Origin: Nitrospirillum sp034653355
Lineage (GTDB): Bacteria > Pseudomonadota > Alphaproteobacteria > Azospirillales > Azospirillaceae
Direction: 5' to 3'
NCBI RefSeq assembly: GCF_034653355.1
Contig: NZ_JAYEER010000003.1
Coordinates: 1,488,001-1,552,000, forward strand
Length of the DNA: 64,000 nt
The translations under genes were made by a program, and so were the position numbers. Numbering within the stretch: position 1 is the first letter of the stretch; the number at the start of each line of letters is the position of its first letter. Below the pieces are notes generated by a model. That model saw only the letters and a list, made by a program, of their open reading frames with translations, did not search any database and was not told the DNA's origin. Shown piece after piece: positions 1-9,276 of the stretch.

Positions 1-283
1 GGAGTTTAAATTTATTTTTAATACACAATAAGTCGCTGAACTCTCCGAATATCGGGCAAAAATTTTTGGTTAACGGACGGTTGCCTAGCGGGCATCCGCA
101 TTGTCGCCGCCCTTTGCGCGACATGTTTTTCGGTTGTTGGAGTTCCCGGTTGGGCATTCCGGACAGGCACGACGGAGGAGCACGAGGGAACGGTCTTGGT
201 GGTGCTTCCCCACGCCCGCCAACCGTGACACGATGCGTTGATCCCTCAACTCGAATGGGCCGTCCCCCCAATACCGGCATGCC
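1..283. other. Intergenic region before the AraC gene
   Basis: The first ~80 bases are clearly AT-rich compared with the rest of the window, and the remainder has normal high GC. I see no credible gene, tRNA or terminator. The promoter of the AraC-type gene starting at 284 should lie here, but I could not pick a convincing -35/-10 pair. The upstream neighbour lies outside the window. Confidence 0.5.
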
Positions 284-1123
284 ATGACCACCCCCTCCGC
301 CGACAGCCATCTCAGCTTCCGCCGGTATCGGTCGGCAGGGTTTTGCCATGCCCATGACCATGCCCAGATCGTGCTGCCTTGCCAGGGAACCCTGGAGATG
401 GAGGTCGGCGGACGTGGGGGACGGGTGGATGCGGCCGTCGCCGCCTTCGTCCTGCCGGGGGAAGTGCATTGCCAGCGGGCTGACGGCGATAATCGCTTCC
501 TGATCGTGGACTGCGCCGGCGGTGAGGGGGCCGATGCGCCGGACGAGCGCATGCTGGAACGGTTGGGCCGCCGTACTTTCCTGCCCATGACGCCGGCCGT
601 GCGCCGCCTGCTGGATTTCGTCACCCTGACCGCCGGCAATGCCGATGGCGGCGGCCGGCGCTTGGACGGCCTCGCCCGGCACTGGACACCCCTGCTGTTG
701 GATACGCTGATGGCGGAACCGGCCCGCCCGGCGTCCCGCCTGCATGCCCTGCTGGCCCGGCTGGAGGCGGCACCCGAGCGACCCTGGACGGTGGAAAGCA
801 TGGCCCGAACGGCGGGCCTCAGTGCCAGCCGGCTACACGCCCTGTTCCGGGAGGAATTGGACCAGACGCCCCAGGCCTATGTCGCGTCGTTGCGCTTGGC
901 CCGCGTCATGGACCAGTTGGCCGGCACCACCCTGCCCATCGCCCAGATCGCCTATCAGTCCGGCTATGCCGACCAGAGCGCGCTGACCCGCGCGCTGCGC
1001 CGCGCCGTGGGCCTGACACCCGCCGCCTATCGCCGCCAGCATGGGCGGGGACAGTTAAGGGACGCGCCTGGTTCCAAAGACGGCCTGTGCCCCGGCCAGA
1101 ATTCTGTTGTTCTGTGTCCATGA
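284..1123 (+). CDS. AraC family transcriptional regulator
   Basis: This 279-aa protein has the usual one-domain-plus-HTH layout. Residues ~10-95 form a cupin-like effector domain with the early histidine-rich segment HAHDHAQIVLP. Residues ~165-265 form the AraC/XylS double helix-turn-helix, with the signature IAQIAYQSGYADQSALTRAL followed by GLTPAAYRR. It should bind DNA and control a nearby gene in response to a small molecule. The next intact gene on the same strand is a DMT exporter, so an AraC-exporter pair is plausible but inferred. Its stop codon overlaps the ATG of the downstream antitoxin-like frame (ATGA at 1120), which suggests translational coupling. The ligand cannot be told from sequence. 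Confidence 0.9.
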   Translation: MTTPSADSHLSFRRYRSAGFCHAHDHAQIVLPCQGTLEMEVGGRGGRVDAAVAAFVLPGEVHCQRADGDNRFLIVDCAGGEGADAPDERMLERLGRRTFLPMTPAVRRLLDFVTLTAGNADGGGRRLDGLARHWTPLLLDTLMAEPARPASRLHALLARLEAAPERPWTVESMARTAGLSASRLHALFREELDQTPQAYVASLRLARVMDQLAGTTLPIAQIAYQSGYADQSALTRALRRAVGLTPAAYRRQHGRGQLRDAPGSKDGLCPGQNSVVLCP

Positions 1124-1515
1124 GCGCTCTATCTCCCATTGTGTCGGAACATGAATCCGAAGAAGCAGCGGCCCGCTACGACCACTGGTTCCGGGAGAAG
1201 GTGCGCGCTAGCCAGGAAGACGGCCGCCCACTTATTCCGCATGACGCTGTTATGGCGGAGATGGATGAGATTATCCGCCGCGCTGAAGAGCGTGTCGCCA
1301 AGCGCAATGCCACGTCTGCAACGTGGGCCCTTCTGATGCTGATCATCTCCTGGCGTGATTCAGCCCGGAATGATTTGGCGCATATCATTCAATTCATTGC
1401 CGACCGTAACCCTTTCGCTGCCCGTCGGGTGCGGCAGATCATTGAGGATGCCGTCCTTACCGGCAGCCGAGCATCCGTATCTTTTCCGTCCCGGCGGGGT
1501 TCCTGGCACACGTGA
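1120..1515 (+). CDS. RelB/DinJ-type antitoxin reading into toxin N-terminus
   Basis: The first 72 residues look like the short antitoxins of bacterial RelE/ParE modules: MSALSPIVSEHESEEAAARY, then a FREKV helix, the IPHDAVMAEMD motif and a charged end. Instead of stopping, the frame runs into the toxin start (ATG at 1336) and ends at 1515 in unrelated sequence. In another frame a TGA at 1334-1336 overlaps that ATG, which is the usual overlap of such modules, so the fusion probably comes from a small indel near the antitoxin end. The start overlaps the araC stop as ATGA. Base composition is less GC-rich than its neighbours. Function as a working antitoxin is uncertain. Confidence 0.6.
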   Translation: MSALSPIVSEHESEEAAARYDHWFREKVRASQEDGRPLIPHDAVMAEMDEIIRRAEERVAKRNATSATWALLMLIISWRDSARNDLAHIIQFIADRNPFAARRVRQIIEDAVLTGSRASVSFPSRRGSWHT

Positions 1516-1612
1516 GATCGTCGCTCATCCGAACTACATCGTGATTTATCAGGTGCTGGACACGCACATTGAGGTGCTGGCCGTTCTGCACACGCGGCAG
1601 GATTATCCTTGA
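1336..1612 (+). pseudogene. RelE/ParE family toxin, frameshifted
   Basis: Translation from 1336 gives a ParE-like start (IISWRDSARNDLAHIIQFIA, NPFAARRVRQIIEDAV). Near 1455-1462 the frame breaks, and the rest of the toxin continues one frame over as AEHPYLFRPGGVPGTREIV and HPNYIVIYQV to the stop at 1610-1612. Removing one base gives a 91-residue protein, the usual ParE length, with the conserved RPG..GTRE and HPNY.V.Y motifs intact. It would act as a toxin on gyrase or translation with the upstream antitoxin. As written it is inactive; a sequencing error cannot be excluded. Confidence 0.7.
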
Positions 1613-1704
1613 GCGGCAATAGTCCGAGCCCAAACAATGGGAGGATCCGTCTATAGGTTTGGCTGCCCCGTCGCCATTTTCAGGGCGACGAAAGGGCGAG
1701 GGGC

Positions 1705-2679
1705 ATGAAGACGGATAGGACCATACTGGCCGGGATCGGCTGCGGGATGTTGGCGGGGGCGTTCTGGGGTGTGGTGTTCCTGGGCCCCCGGATGCTGCAG
1801 GCGTTCTCGCCCCTGCAATTGGCGGCGTCGCGCTATCTGCTGTACGGCCTGATCTCCGTGGCGCTGATCCTGCCGCGCTGGCGGGTGCTCAAGTCGCGGG
1901 TGGGGAGGGCGGAATGGTCGGCGCTTCTGCGGCTCAGCCTGCTGGGCAACATCGTCTATTACGTCTTCCTGGCCAGCGCCGTGCATCTGGCTGATGTCGC
2001 CGCCACCTCGCTGGTCATCGGTCTCTTGCCCATGGCCGTGACCCTGGTGGGCAGCCGGGAGCGGGGCGCCGTGCCGGTGCGGGCCTTGATCCTGCCCCTG
2101 GCCCTGGGCGCCACCGGCGTGCTTCTGATCGGAGTCGACCTGATGGGGCGGCCGGGCGACGGCGCCATTTCGGTACCGGAACGACTTCTGGGCTTGGCCT
2201 GTGCCGGCGGGGCGCTGGCGTCCTGGACCATCTACGCCGTGCTGAACAGCCGCTGGCTGGCCCGCCTGCCGGCCGTGTCGTCCCACGACTGGTCGTTGTT
2301 GACCGGCGTCGCCACCGGCGCCCTGGCCCTGCTGTTGGCCGCCCCCGCCTTCCTCTGGACCGCGACAGCGCACGCGAGGGGCGACTGGGCCCTGTTCTGG
2401 GGCGTCAGCGCGGGCGTGGCCATCGGCGCCAGCGTGGTGGGCAACGCCTTCTGGAATCGCGCCAGCCGCCTGCTGCCCCTGACCCTCATGGGACAGATGA
2501 TCCTGTTCGAGACCTTGTTCGCTCTGCTCTATGGTTTCCTATGGGACGGGCGCTGGCCCACCGGACTGGAGACCCTGGCCATCATCGCCTTGGTCGCCAG
2601 CGTGGTCCTGTGCGTCCGGCGGCACCATCGCCGGCCGGAAGACGCCGCCTCCGAGGCCGTGGCCCCGGAGGCGACATAA
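1705..2679 (+). CDS. DMT superfamily (EamA-type) transporter
   Basis: This 324-aa membrane protein has about ten hydrophobic helices arranged as two EamA-like halves (residues ~10-145 and ~165-300). Landmarks are GCGMLAGAFWGVVFLGPRML in helix 1 and the late segment LLPLTLMGQMILFETLFALL. EamA proteins export amino acids or other small metabolites across the inner membrane; the substrate is unknown. It lies downstream of the AraC regulator and the broken toxin-antitoxin locus on the same strand, and its stop lies 5 bases from the convergent tannase gene. Regulation by the AraC protein is an inference from position. Confidence 0.85.
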   Translation: MKTDRTILAGIGCGMLAGAFWGVVFLGPRMLQAFSPLQLAASRYLLYGLISVALILPRWRVLKSRVGRAEWSALLRLSLLGNIVYYVFLASAVHLADVAATSLVIGLLPMAVTLVGSRERGAVPVRALILPLALGATGVLLIGVDLMGRPGDGAISVPERLLGLACAGGALASWTIYAVLNSRWLARLPAVSSHDWSLLTGVATGALALLLAAPAFLWTATAHARGDWALFWGVSAGVAIGASVVGNAFWNRASRLLPLTLMGQMILFETLFALLYGFLWDGRWPTGLETLAIIALVASVVLCVRRHHRRPEDAASEAVAPEAT

Positions 2680-2684
2680 GGCCC

Positions 2685-4430
2685 TCACAACGCACAGTCG
2701 AAGCTGTCGGCGCTGTTGAGGTCACCCGCGCCCTTGTAGCGCGCCACCTTGGGATAGGGGCACAGGGGCCGGGTGCGGCCGGGCCAGGGGGTGTCGGGCC
2801 CGGCGCTGGCCAGGATGCGGTCCGGCGCCTGGCCTTGCTCCACCCAGCGCACCAGGGCGCTGAAGGCGTCGTAATGGGCGGTGGCGGGGCCGCCGGCGCA
2901 GTGGTTCATGCCAGGCACGGGGAAGACGCGCACGAAAGCGGCGGCTTTGCCCCCCTCCCGACCGTCCACCTCCCGCCACCAGGTCAGGGTGTCGTTGATG
3001 GAGAACACGGGGTCGGAGGCGCCGTGCGGCACCATCAGCTTGGCGCCCCGCGCCTTGAGGCCGGACAGGTCGGGCGAGCGCGCCGACACGTCCTGCCAGG
3101 CGGAGCGGGGAAAGGCGGCGCTGGTGGCCGTCAGCTGCGCCGCCGCCTGGTCGATGTCCAGGCCCAGCTGCCAGCGCAGCAGCGCCTGTGGATCCGGCGG
3201 CAGGGGCGTGGGCGGTGTCGTGAAGATGGAGGCGAGAGAGACGCCGCCCAGGGCCACGTTCAGGGTTGGGCCCATGCCTTGCTCCGGCAAGCCCAGCTTC
3301 CACGCGCGCCAGCCGCGGGCTGCGATGCCGCTGTCCCACGGCCAGTCGCTATAGATCGGCCGGCCCGCCTTGGTGCGGGGGCCGTTCAGGGACTGGACCA
3401 GAGCACTTACCTGCGCCTGACTTAGACAGCCATCAGCCTTGGCGCCGGCGCAGGTGCGGGCCTTCAGGCCTGGCATCACCTTGGCCGTTGTGCATTGGGC
3501 GAAGGCGCCGACGATGCCGTCCTTGGCACCGTCATCGGCGTCGCACGCCTCCAGCACCGCGTCGTTCACCAGGGCCAAATCGGCCTCGCTATAGGCCACA
3601 GGCAATCGCGAAAGGGCTGGTTGACCGTCCGGTCCCTTGGCCAGGGGGGCAAAGGCTTGGACGTCCCAGGCCTGGGCCAGGGCGGCGCGGGGCAGGGCGA
3701 AGCCGGGGGCGCTGGCCAGGATGCCGTCGAACTCCTCCGGATGCTGCTGGGCGAAGACCATGCCTTCCTCACCGCCCTTGGAACAGCCGACGAAGTAGGA
3801 GCGGTGCGGGGCGGCGCCATAGAAGGCCGCCACCAGGGCCTTTGCGGCGTCGGCCACGGGCTTCAGTGAAGCGTTGCCGTAGTCCGCCCGCGCCTGGGCA
3901 TCGAAGCCGAAGGCGGCGATCCCGCCATGGCTCGGATCCATGTTGCGCTGATTGTCATGGCCGGAATCCTGGCTGACGACGGCATAGCCTTGCAGAATGG
4001 CCGGCATCGTGTCCGAGCCCGTTGGGCCGATGGCGTTGCCGACATCGCCGTTGGTGCCGCCGCCGCCCTGGAAGAAGAAGCCCTGGTTCCAGGCGGCGGG
4101 CAGGCGGACATGGAAGTGAATGGCGTAGGCCTGGCCGTTGGCGCCGGTGCGTTCATGCATCACGCCGTAGACTTCGCAGTGTTCCGGCAACTGCACGGGA
4201 CCGCCCAACGCGCCTGGCATCGTCGGTGATAGGGTGTAGGGGCCAGCCGCTTGGGGCGTGGCGGACACGATGTGGGTGCTGGCGTCCGGCCAATGGCCGG
4301 CCATGGTCTTTTCAAGCGCCAGGCAACGGCCCTTCAGGTCGGGTTCCGCCGCACCACGGGCGCCAGCGGAAAGGGCCAGCAGGCTGGTGGCGGCGGCCAG
4401 GCCCAGGGCTGCGCGGGAATACAGGGGCAT
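2685..4430 (-). CDS. Tannase/feruloyl esterase family hydrolase
   Basis: This 581-aa secreted alpha/beta hydrolase begins with a signal peptide (residues 1-~27, ending AGARGAAEP). The nucleophile elbow is GCSKGGEEGM in YFVGCSKGGEEGMVFAQQ, the family's usual G-C-S-x-G-G form. The C-terminal part contains a plausible acid (VPHGASDPVF) and histidine (PGMNHCAGGP), and the many cysteines match tannase-type disulfides. It should cleave aromatic esters such as galloyl or feruloyl esters in the periplasm. The TonB receptor gene ends 12 bases upstream on the same strand, so the two likely form an operon for capturing plant phenolic esters. The exact substrate cannot be told. Confidence 0.88.
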   Translation of the reverse strand: MPLYSRAALGLAAATSLLALSAGARGAAEPDLKGRCLALEKTMAGHWPDASTHIVSATPQAAGPYTLSPTMPGALGGPVQLPEHCEVYGVMHERTGANGQAYAIHFHVRLPAAWNQGFFFQGGGGTNGDVGNAIGPTGSDTMPAILQGYAVVSQDSGHDNQRNMDPSHGGIAAFGFDAQARADYGNASLKPVADAAKALVAAFYGAAPHRSYFVGCSKGGEEGMVFAQQHPEEFDGILASAPGFALPRAALAQAWDVQAFAPLAKGPDGQPALSRLPVAYSEADLALVNDAVLEACDADDGAKDGIVGAFAQCTTAKVMPGLKARTCAGAKADGCLSQAQVSALVQSLNGPRTKAGRPIYSDWPWDSGIAARGWRAWKLGLPEQGMGPTLNVALGGVSLASIFTTPPTPLPPDPQALLRWQLGLDIDQAAAQLTATSAAFPRSAWQDVSARSPDLSGLKARGAKLMVPHGASDPVFSINDTLTWWREVDGREGGKAAAFVRVFPVPGMNHCAGGPATAHYDAFSALVRWVEQGQAPDRILASAGPDTPWPGRTRPLCPYPKVARYKGAGDLNSADSFDCAL

Positions 4431-4442
4431 AGGTGTTCTCCG

Positions 4443-6626
4443 TCAGAACTCGCGGTGCAGGCGCAGGCCGTATTCGCGCGGCGCGCCATAGAACTCATTG
4501 TTGCCGGACTGGCCGGTGACATACTTCCGGTCGGTCAGGTTGGTGGCATAGGCCTCCACCGTCCAGTCCCCCGACCGCAGCGTGACCAGGGCGGATAGCA
4601 GGGTGCGGGCGGCCAGATAGTCGGTCACGCGGGAATAAAGGATGTCGGTATAGCTGGGCCCGACATAGGCGAGGTTCAGGCGGGGCGTCAGGGTCATGCC
4701 GCCAGGCAGGTCGATGGTGTAGTCGACGCCGGCGTTTCCGGTCCATTTGGGTGAGAACAGGTTGGGCCCGCCGCCGCCGGTGCGCAGGTAGCCGGTGTAG
4801 TTGAAACAGACGGGCGGGTTGCTGGCGGTGCCCGCCGGGCACTGCGGTCCCAGGGTGCCGGGCGGCAGCAGGCGCTGGTCGACCACGGTGATGGACCCCA
4901 ACTGGCTGTCGACATAAGCGAAGCCGGCATCGGCGCCAAAGGCGCCGAACTTGGCCTGCACTTGGCCCTCGACGCCCTTGATGGTGGCGTCGGCCATGTT
5001 GACGACGCCGTTCTGGCCGTTGGTCAGGTCGATGCGGCCGAACTGGAATCCCTTGTAGTCGTTGTAGAAGGCGCCCAGCTGGGTGCGCAGATGGCCGTCC
5101 AGCAGGGTGGTCTTCCAGCCCACCTCGTAATCCCACACCGTCTCCGGGCTGAATTGCGAGGTTGAGGAGTTGAAGCCGCCCGGCTTGTAGCCGCGCGCGG
5201 CGAAGGCATAGAACAGGGTGTCGGCGTCCGGCTTCCAGTTCAGCGCCACCTTGCCGGTGGGCATGCTGTCGTCGTGGCGGCCGGCGGTATCGGCCACCTG
5301 CAGGCCGTTGGCGGGGAAGATGGGGATGCCACGGCCGATGTAGACGCCGCCGTCGCCGGTGACACGGAACCAGCTTTCGCGGGCGCCCACCTGCAACTCC
5401 AGCTCCGGCGTGATCTTGTAGCCGCCCTGGGCGAAGACGCCGGTGGTCAGCTTGTTGTTCTTGGTGCCGACGTTGGTGGGGAAGCCCGCGTTCTCGTTCA
5501 GGATGTCGACATCGATCTTGTTGCGCTGGTAATAGCCGCCGACGATCCAGTTGAAGGCGCCGTCGGTGGGGGACAGGATGTTGACCTCTTCCGTCCATTC
5601 ACGCTCGCGCACGTACTGCTGCTGGGTCTGGGCCGCCGCTTCCGTGGCATCGGTGTCGTACAGGTTGTTGATGCGCTTGTTCTGGAAACCGCTCAACGAC
5701 CGCAGGGTGATGCCGTCCTCGAACTCGTAGCGCAGTTCCAGGCTGTTGATGATGGCGCGCTCGGAATTCTGCGTCGGCGCGTTGTAGTCCAGGTTGCGGA
5801 TGCCGGGCACGGCGTAGGCGGCATACTGGGTGCCCGGAACGGGGCGATAGGCGTAACCGCCGGTGTTCTTGTTCGCCGCCTCGACCTTCAGCAGGGCCTG
5901 GAAGGCACCGGGCCGCCACAGCACCCCGAGGCGGCCGTCCGTCTCGTTCAGGCCGCCGGGCTGGTTGTGATAGGGGCCGACGTCGTCATAGTAGCTGTCG
6001 TGCTCGCGATGGTTGGCCGCCAGGCGGATCGCCAGCGTATCGGTCAGGGGGATGTTGATGGCACCCTGCGTCGCCACGGTGGCGTAGTTGCCGTAGGCCA
6101 CCTCGCCATAGCCCTCCACCCGATCCAGTTCTGGGTTTTTGCTGGTGATGAACATGGCGCCGCCGGTGGAGTTCGACCCCACCAGCGTGCCCTGGGGACC
6201 ACGCAGCACCTCGACATTGGCGATGTCGTAGAAGCTGTTGGTGGTGACGATGGGCGGCTGGAACAGGCCGTCGATGTATGTGGCGACGCCGTTGGCCACC
6301 TGGGGCGACCCACTGGCCAGGCCGATGCCGCGGATGTTGACCGACTGCGTCAGGCCGGCATCCGTCACCGTCAAGGCGGGCGAGGCGAACTGCAGGTCCG
6401 ACAGGCGTGTCACGGCCTTGTCGGCCAGCTTGTCGCCGCTGATGGCCATGGCGGCGATGGCCACGTCCTGCAGGTTCTCGGTGCGCCGTTCGGCCGTCAC
6501 CACGATTTCCTGCAGCGTGTCGCTTGCGGGCTGAGGCACCGACTGCGCGAGGGCCGATGCCGACTGGCACAAAGCCATGGCTGTCGCCATGGTCGCGGAA
6601 GCCGCCTGTAAAGTAACCTTTACCAT
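4443..6626 (-). CDS. TonB-dependent outer-membrane receptor
   Basis: I place the start at 6626, giving 727 aa, because a GGGAGG ribosome site lies just upstream and a signal peptide follows directly (ends ASALAQ). A longer open frame to 6851 lacks both. Mature protein: TonB box region TLQEIVVTAERR, plug domain with NIRGIG and EVLRGPQGTLVGSNSTGGAM, then a barrel ending in aromatic phenylalanine (LRLHREF). It imports a bulky ligand using TonB energy. Pairing with the downstream tannase and the divergent MHS permease suggests an aromatic ester or glycoside ligand. This family is often called iron-siderophore receptor by default; no siderophore genes are nearby. Confidence 0.88.
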   Translation of the reverse strand: MVKVTLQAASATMATAMALCQSASALAQSVPQPASDTLQEIVVTAERRTENLQDVAIAAMAISGDKLADKAVTRLSDLQFASPALTVTDAGLTQSVNIRGIGLASGSPQVANGVATYIDGLFQPPIVTTNSFYDIANVEVLRGPQGTLVGSNSTGGAMFITSKNPELDRVEGYGEVAYGNYATVATQGAINIPLTDTLAIRLAANHREHDSYYDDVGPYHNQPGGLNETDGRLGVLWRPGAFQALLKVEAANKNTGGYAYRPVPGTQYAAYAVPGIRNLDYNAPTQNSERAIINSLELRYEFEDGITLRSLSGFQNKRINNLYDTDATEAAAQTQQQYVREREWTEEVNILSPTDGAFNWIVGGYYQRNKIDVDILNENAGFPTNVGTKNNKLTTGVFAQGGYKITPELELQVGARESWFRVTGDGGVYIGRGIPIFPANGLQVADTAGRHDDSMPTGKVALNWKPDADTLFYAFAARGYKPGGFNSSTSQFSPETVWDYEVGWKTTLLDGHLRTQLGAFYNDYKGFQFGRIDLTNGQNGVVNMADATIKGVEGQVQAKFGAFGADAGFAYVDSQLGSITVVDQRLLPPGTLGPQCPAGTASNPPVCFNYTGYLRTGGGGPNLFSPKWTGNAGVDYTIDLPGGMTLTPRLNLAYVGPSYTDILYSRVTDYLAARTLLSALVTLRSGDWTVEAYATNLTDRKYVTGQSGNNEFYGAPREYGLRLHREF

Positions 6627-6956
6627 TTTATGATGCCTCCCTCGGATTTTATTGGGCGGCCTCCGGATTGCCCCGGGGCGCCGACGTTTTGATGCTTGGG
6701 TACAGATGGTGCTTAAAGCTGCGCGGTGCCGATGCGGTGTGGGCCGCCATAGAGTGCGGCGGATCCGTCGGAGATGCAGACGCGGTCTGGTGCTGGAGCC
6801 ATGCTTGGTATCCTCCCCGCCGGTCTTCTGCGAACCGTGCTTGGTCAACACTGTTATATTTAATAACTTCTGTCAACGGTCCCGTTTGCAGGAATGTCGC
6901 GGACTTGGCCTTGACCTCATGGTGCCCGCCCGCCATACCCGAAGAAACGGATAAGA
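6627..6956. other. Divergent intergenic region between TonB receptor and MHS permease
   Basis: About 330 bases without a credible gene. It must carry promoters for both the receptor (minus strand) and the permease (plus strand). The stretch 6841-6880 is AT-rich and holds the small inverted repeat listed separately. No regulator gene is adjacent, so the controlling protein is unknown. Confidence 0.5.
6853..6867. promoter_or_regulatory. Candidate operator, 15-bp inverted repeat
   Basis: GTTAT and ATAAC arms flank a 5-bp AT centre, within an AT-rich patch in the divergent region. It is flanked by the near direct repeats GGTCAAC and TGTCAAC. Its position between two divergent transport genes suits a shared operator, but arm length is short and no cognate regulator is known. 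Confidence 0.3.
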
Positions 6957-8281
6957 ATGTCTGAAAACTGGGGCGAGCAGAAAATGTCAAACGCAGCGGG
7001 CGGTGCCCCGTCTTCGGCGCGTATCCTTATCGCCAGCCTGGTGGGCACGGCGGTCGAATTCTACGATTTCTATATCTACGCCACGGCCGCCTCGCTGGTC
7101 TTCGGGCCGCTGTTCTTTCCCGTGGCGTCGCCTTCCGCCCAGCTGATGGCCGCTTACGGCAGTTTCGGCATCGCCTTCCTGGCGCGGCCGCTGGGCTCCA
7201 TCGTCTTTGGCCACTACGGTGACCGCATCGGGCGCAAGTCCACGCTGGTGGCGTCGCTGCTGCTGATGGGCGGGTCGACCGTGCTGATCGGCCTGCTGCC
7301 CACCTATGACAGCATAGGCTGGCTGGCGCCCTTCCTGCTGTGTGTGTTGCGCTTCGGCCAGGGCTTCGGCCTGGGTGGGGAATGGGGCGGGGCTGTGCTG
7401 CTGGCGGTGGAGAACGCGCCGTCCAGCCATCGCGCCCGCTATGGCATGTTCCCGCAGATCGGCGCGCCGGTGGGCTTCATCGCCGCCAACGGCCTGTTCC
7501 TGCTGTTGGGGGAATTCCTGACGCCGGGCCAGTTCCATGACTGGGGCTGGCGCCTGCCGTTCCTGGGCAGCGCCGTGCTGGTGCTGCTGGGCCTATGGGT
7601 GCGCCTGAAGCTGACGGAGACGCCGGCCTTCGCCAAGGCGCTGGAAGAGGGGCCGCCCCCGCCGTGCCCTTGGCCGAGGTGGCGCGCGATTACCCCCGCC
7701 AGACCCTGGGCGGCACCTTCGCCGCCATCGCCTGCTTCGCGCTGTTCTATCTCGCCACCGCCTTCGCCCTGGGCTATGGCACCACCATCCTGGGTTACAG
7801 CCGTACGGCCTTCCTGGGAGTGCAGTTGGGCGCCATCCTGTTCCTGGCCGTGGGCATCATCGCGGCCGGCTGGTGGGCGGACCTGGCCTCGCCTCGACGG
7901 GTGTTGATGGCCGGCTGCGTCATGACGGCGCTGGTGGGCCTGGCCCTGGCCCCGATGATGGCCAGCGGCTCGCTGACGGTGGTGGGTTTGTTCCTGTGCC
8001 TGGCATTGCTGGTCATGGGCTTCGTCTACGGTCCCCTGGGGGCCTGGCTGCCCAGCTTGTTCCCGGCGCGGGTGCGGTACACCGGCACGTCCATGACCTT
8101 CAACCTGGGCGGCATCCTGGGTGGCGGCATCGCGCCCGTGCTGGCGCAGTCCCTGGCCCAGTCGGGTGGGCTGCCCTATGTCGGCGCCTATTTGGCTGGT
8201 GCCGCCCTCATAAGCCTGGCGGCGTTGTATCCGCTACGGGGTCGGACGGCCGGCGTGGCGGTGGAGACGCCGGGCCCTTGA
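6957..8281 (+). pseudogene. MHS-family (MFS) metabolite:proton symporter, frameshifted
   Basis: The first ~230 residues are a clear metabolite/H+ symporter (VGTAVEFYDFYIYATAASLV, GHYGDRIGRKSTLV, GQGFGLGGEWGGAVLLAVEN). After LEEG the frame is lost at the G run 7649-7652 and the second half continues one frame over (PAVPLAEVARDYPRQTLGG, later GPLGAWLPSLFPARVRYTG) to 8281. Adding one G restores a protein of about 441 aa, normal for the family. MHS proteins import small organic acids, including aromatic acids. Position opposite the TonB receptor and tannase suggests uptake of the released aromatic acid. As written it is broken; a base-calling error in the G run is a real alternative. An internal ATG at 6984 is another possible start. 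Confidence 0.75.
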
Positions 8282-8307
8282 GGGGCGGCGTCCCAAGGTG
8301 ACCGGTG

Positions 8308-8949
8308 TCAACTGGCACCCAGCAGGGCCGGGTTCAGGGAATAACCGCCCACGATGCTGGCCCGCTCCAAAACATGCCCCGTCATGGCCAGCAGGGTGGA
8401 GGTGCCGTTGATGGGCCCCACCACCGGCAGACGGGGGATGTCCAGGGCGTGGATGGTGAAGATGTAGCGGTGGAAGATGCTGTCATTCCACGGCGGGCAG
8501 GGACCATCATAGCCGTAGTAGTCACCCGTCCGCGCCCTGTCCTCCAGGAACAGGATGGTGAAGTCGTTCATGCCATGGCGGGCGCCCGCCGGCTCGGGCG
8601 CCGAAGGGCCCTGCTTGCCGCGGTTGGTGATGCCGGCGCTGTGCCGGCCTTCCTTGACCTCCCGAGTCCGGGCGGGCAAGTCGATCAGAATCCAGTGATA
8701 GAAGGGCACGCGCGGCAGGTCCGGCGACAGGGTTCTGCCTTCCCGGTTGGCATCGGTCCAGCGGTGCGGGGCATCAGGGCTGTGCACGGTCAGCACGAAG
8801 GACCGTGTCCCCGCCGGCGGGTCGCTCCACGCCACATGGGGATTGCGGTTAGGGCCCGGCCGGACGCGGCCGATGCTGGAGGTGACGGCGTAGGCGCAGG
8901 CATCGGGTAGGCGGCCGCCGTCACGGAAGCTGTTGCTGGTGATCTGCAT
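8308..8949 (-). CDS. YbhB/YbcL family Raf kinase inhibitor-like (PEBP) protein
   Basis: Starting at 8949, behind an AAAGGA site, the product is 213 aa. It carries the PEBP family landmarks: NPHVAWSDPPAGTRSFVLTV, PFYHWILIDLP, the YGYDGPCPP motif and HRYIFTIHALD. PEBP proteins bind phosphate-like ligands in a small conserved pocket (the D-P and GPCPP segments). In bacteria their roles are poorly defined. The length is larger than the ~160-180 aa typical of E. coli YbhB, mainly through an insert around residues 65-135. It lies tail to tail with the broken MHS permease, and I see no partner genes in an operon. Confidence 0.85.
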   Translation of the reverse strand: MQITSNSFRDGGRLPDACAYAVTSSIGRVRPGPNRNPHVAWSDPPAGTRSFVLTVHSPDAPHRWTDANREGRTLSPDLPRVPFYHWILIDLPARTREVKEGRHSAGITNRGKQGPSAPEPAGARHGMNDFTILFLEDRARTGDYYGYDGPCPPWNDSIFHRYIFTIHALDIPRLPVVGPINGTSTLLAMTGHVLERASIVGGYSLNPALLGAS

Positions 8950-9276
8950 GGGGTCCTTTCTTGCCCCAGCAATATGTCGCGATCTCGCGTGCAAAACTCA
9001 AGTTGTTTTCAATCTTTGGGTCAATTGGATGGGCGGGCGATGGCATCAGGCCCGCGGCACACCCACGCATTCCAAGCGCTACGGCGCCACCCGGCCGCAC
9101 GGGAGGGAACCTGTCGGGAGACGATGGTGGCGCCGTTGGGGGCGGTTGTGCAGTGAAATGTTGTAAACGGCGTGCGAATCAAGGGGCAAAGGTCATTGCG
9201 CGGGGAGGGCGCGGGCGGCGCCGGATAATAGACGCGGCGGACCAGCAATCCGATGCTCCGACGCTGTCGCGAGGGA
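8950..9276. other. Intergenic region, no gene seen
   Basis: The sequence between the PEBP gene start and the AraC gene stop holds only short frames with no recognisable domains. The PEBP promoter on the minus strand should lie near 8960-9030, where the DNA is locally AT-richer. I found no tRNA and no strong terminator hairpin. Confidence 0.45.
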
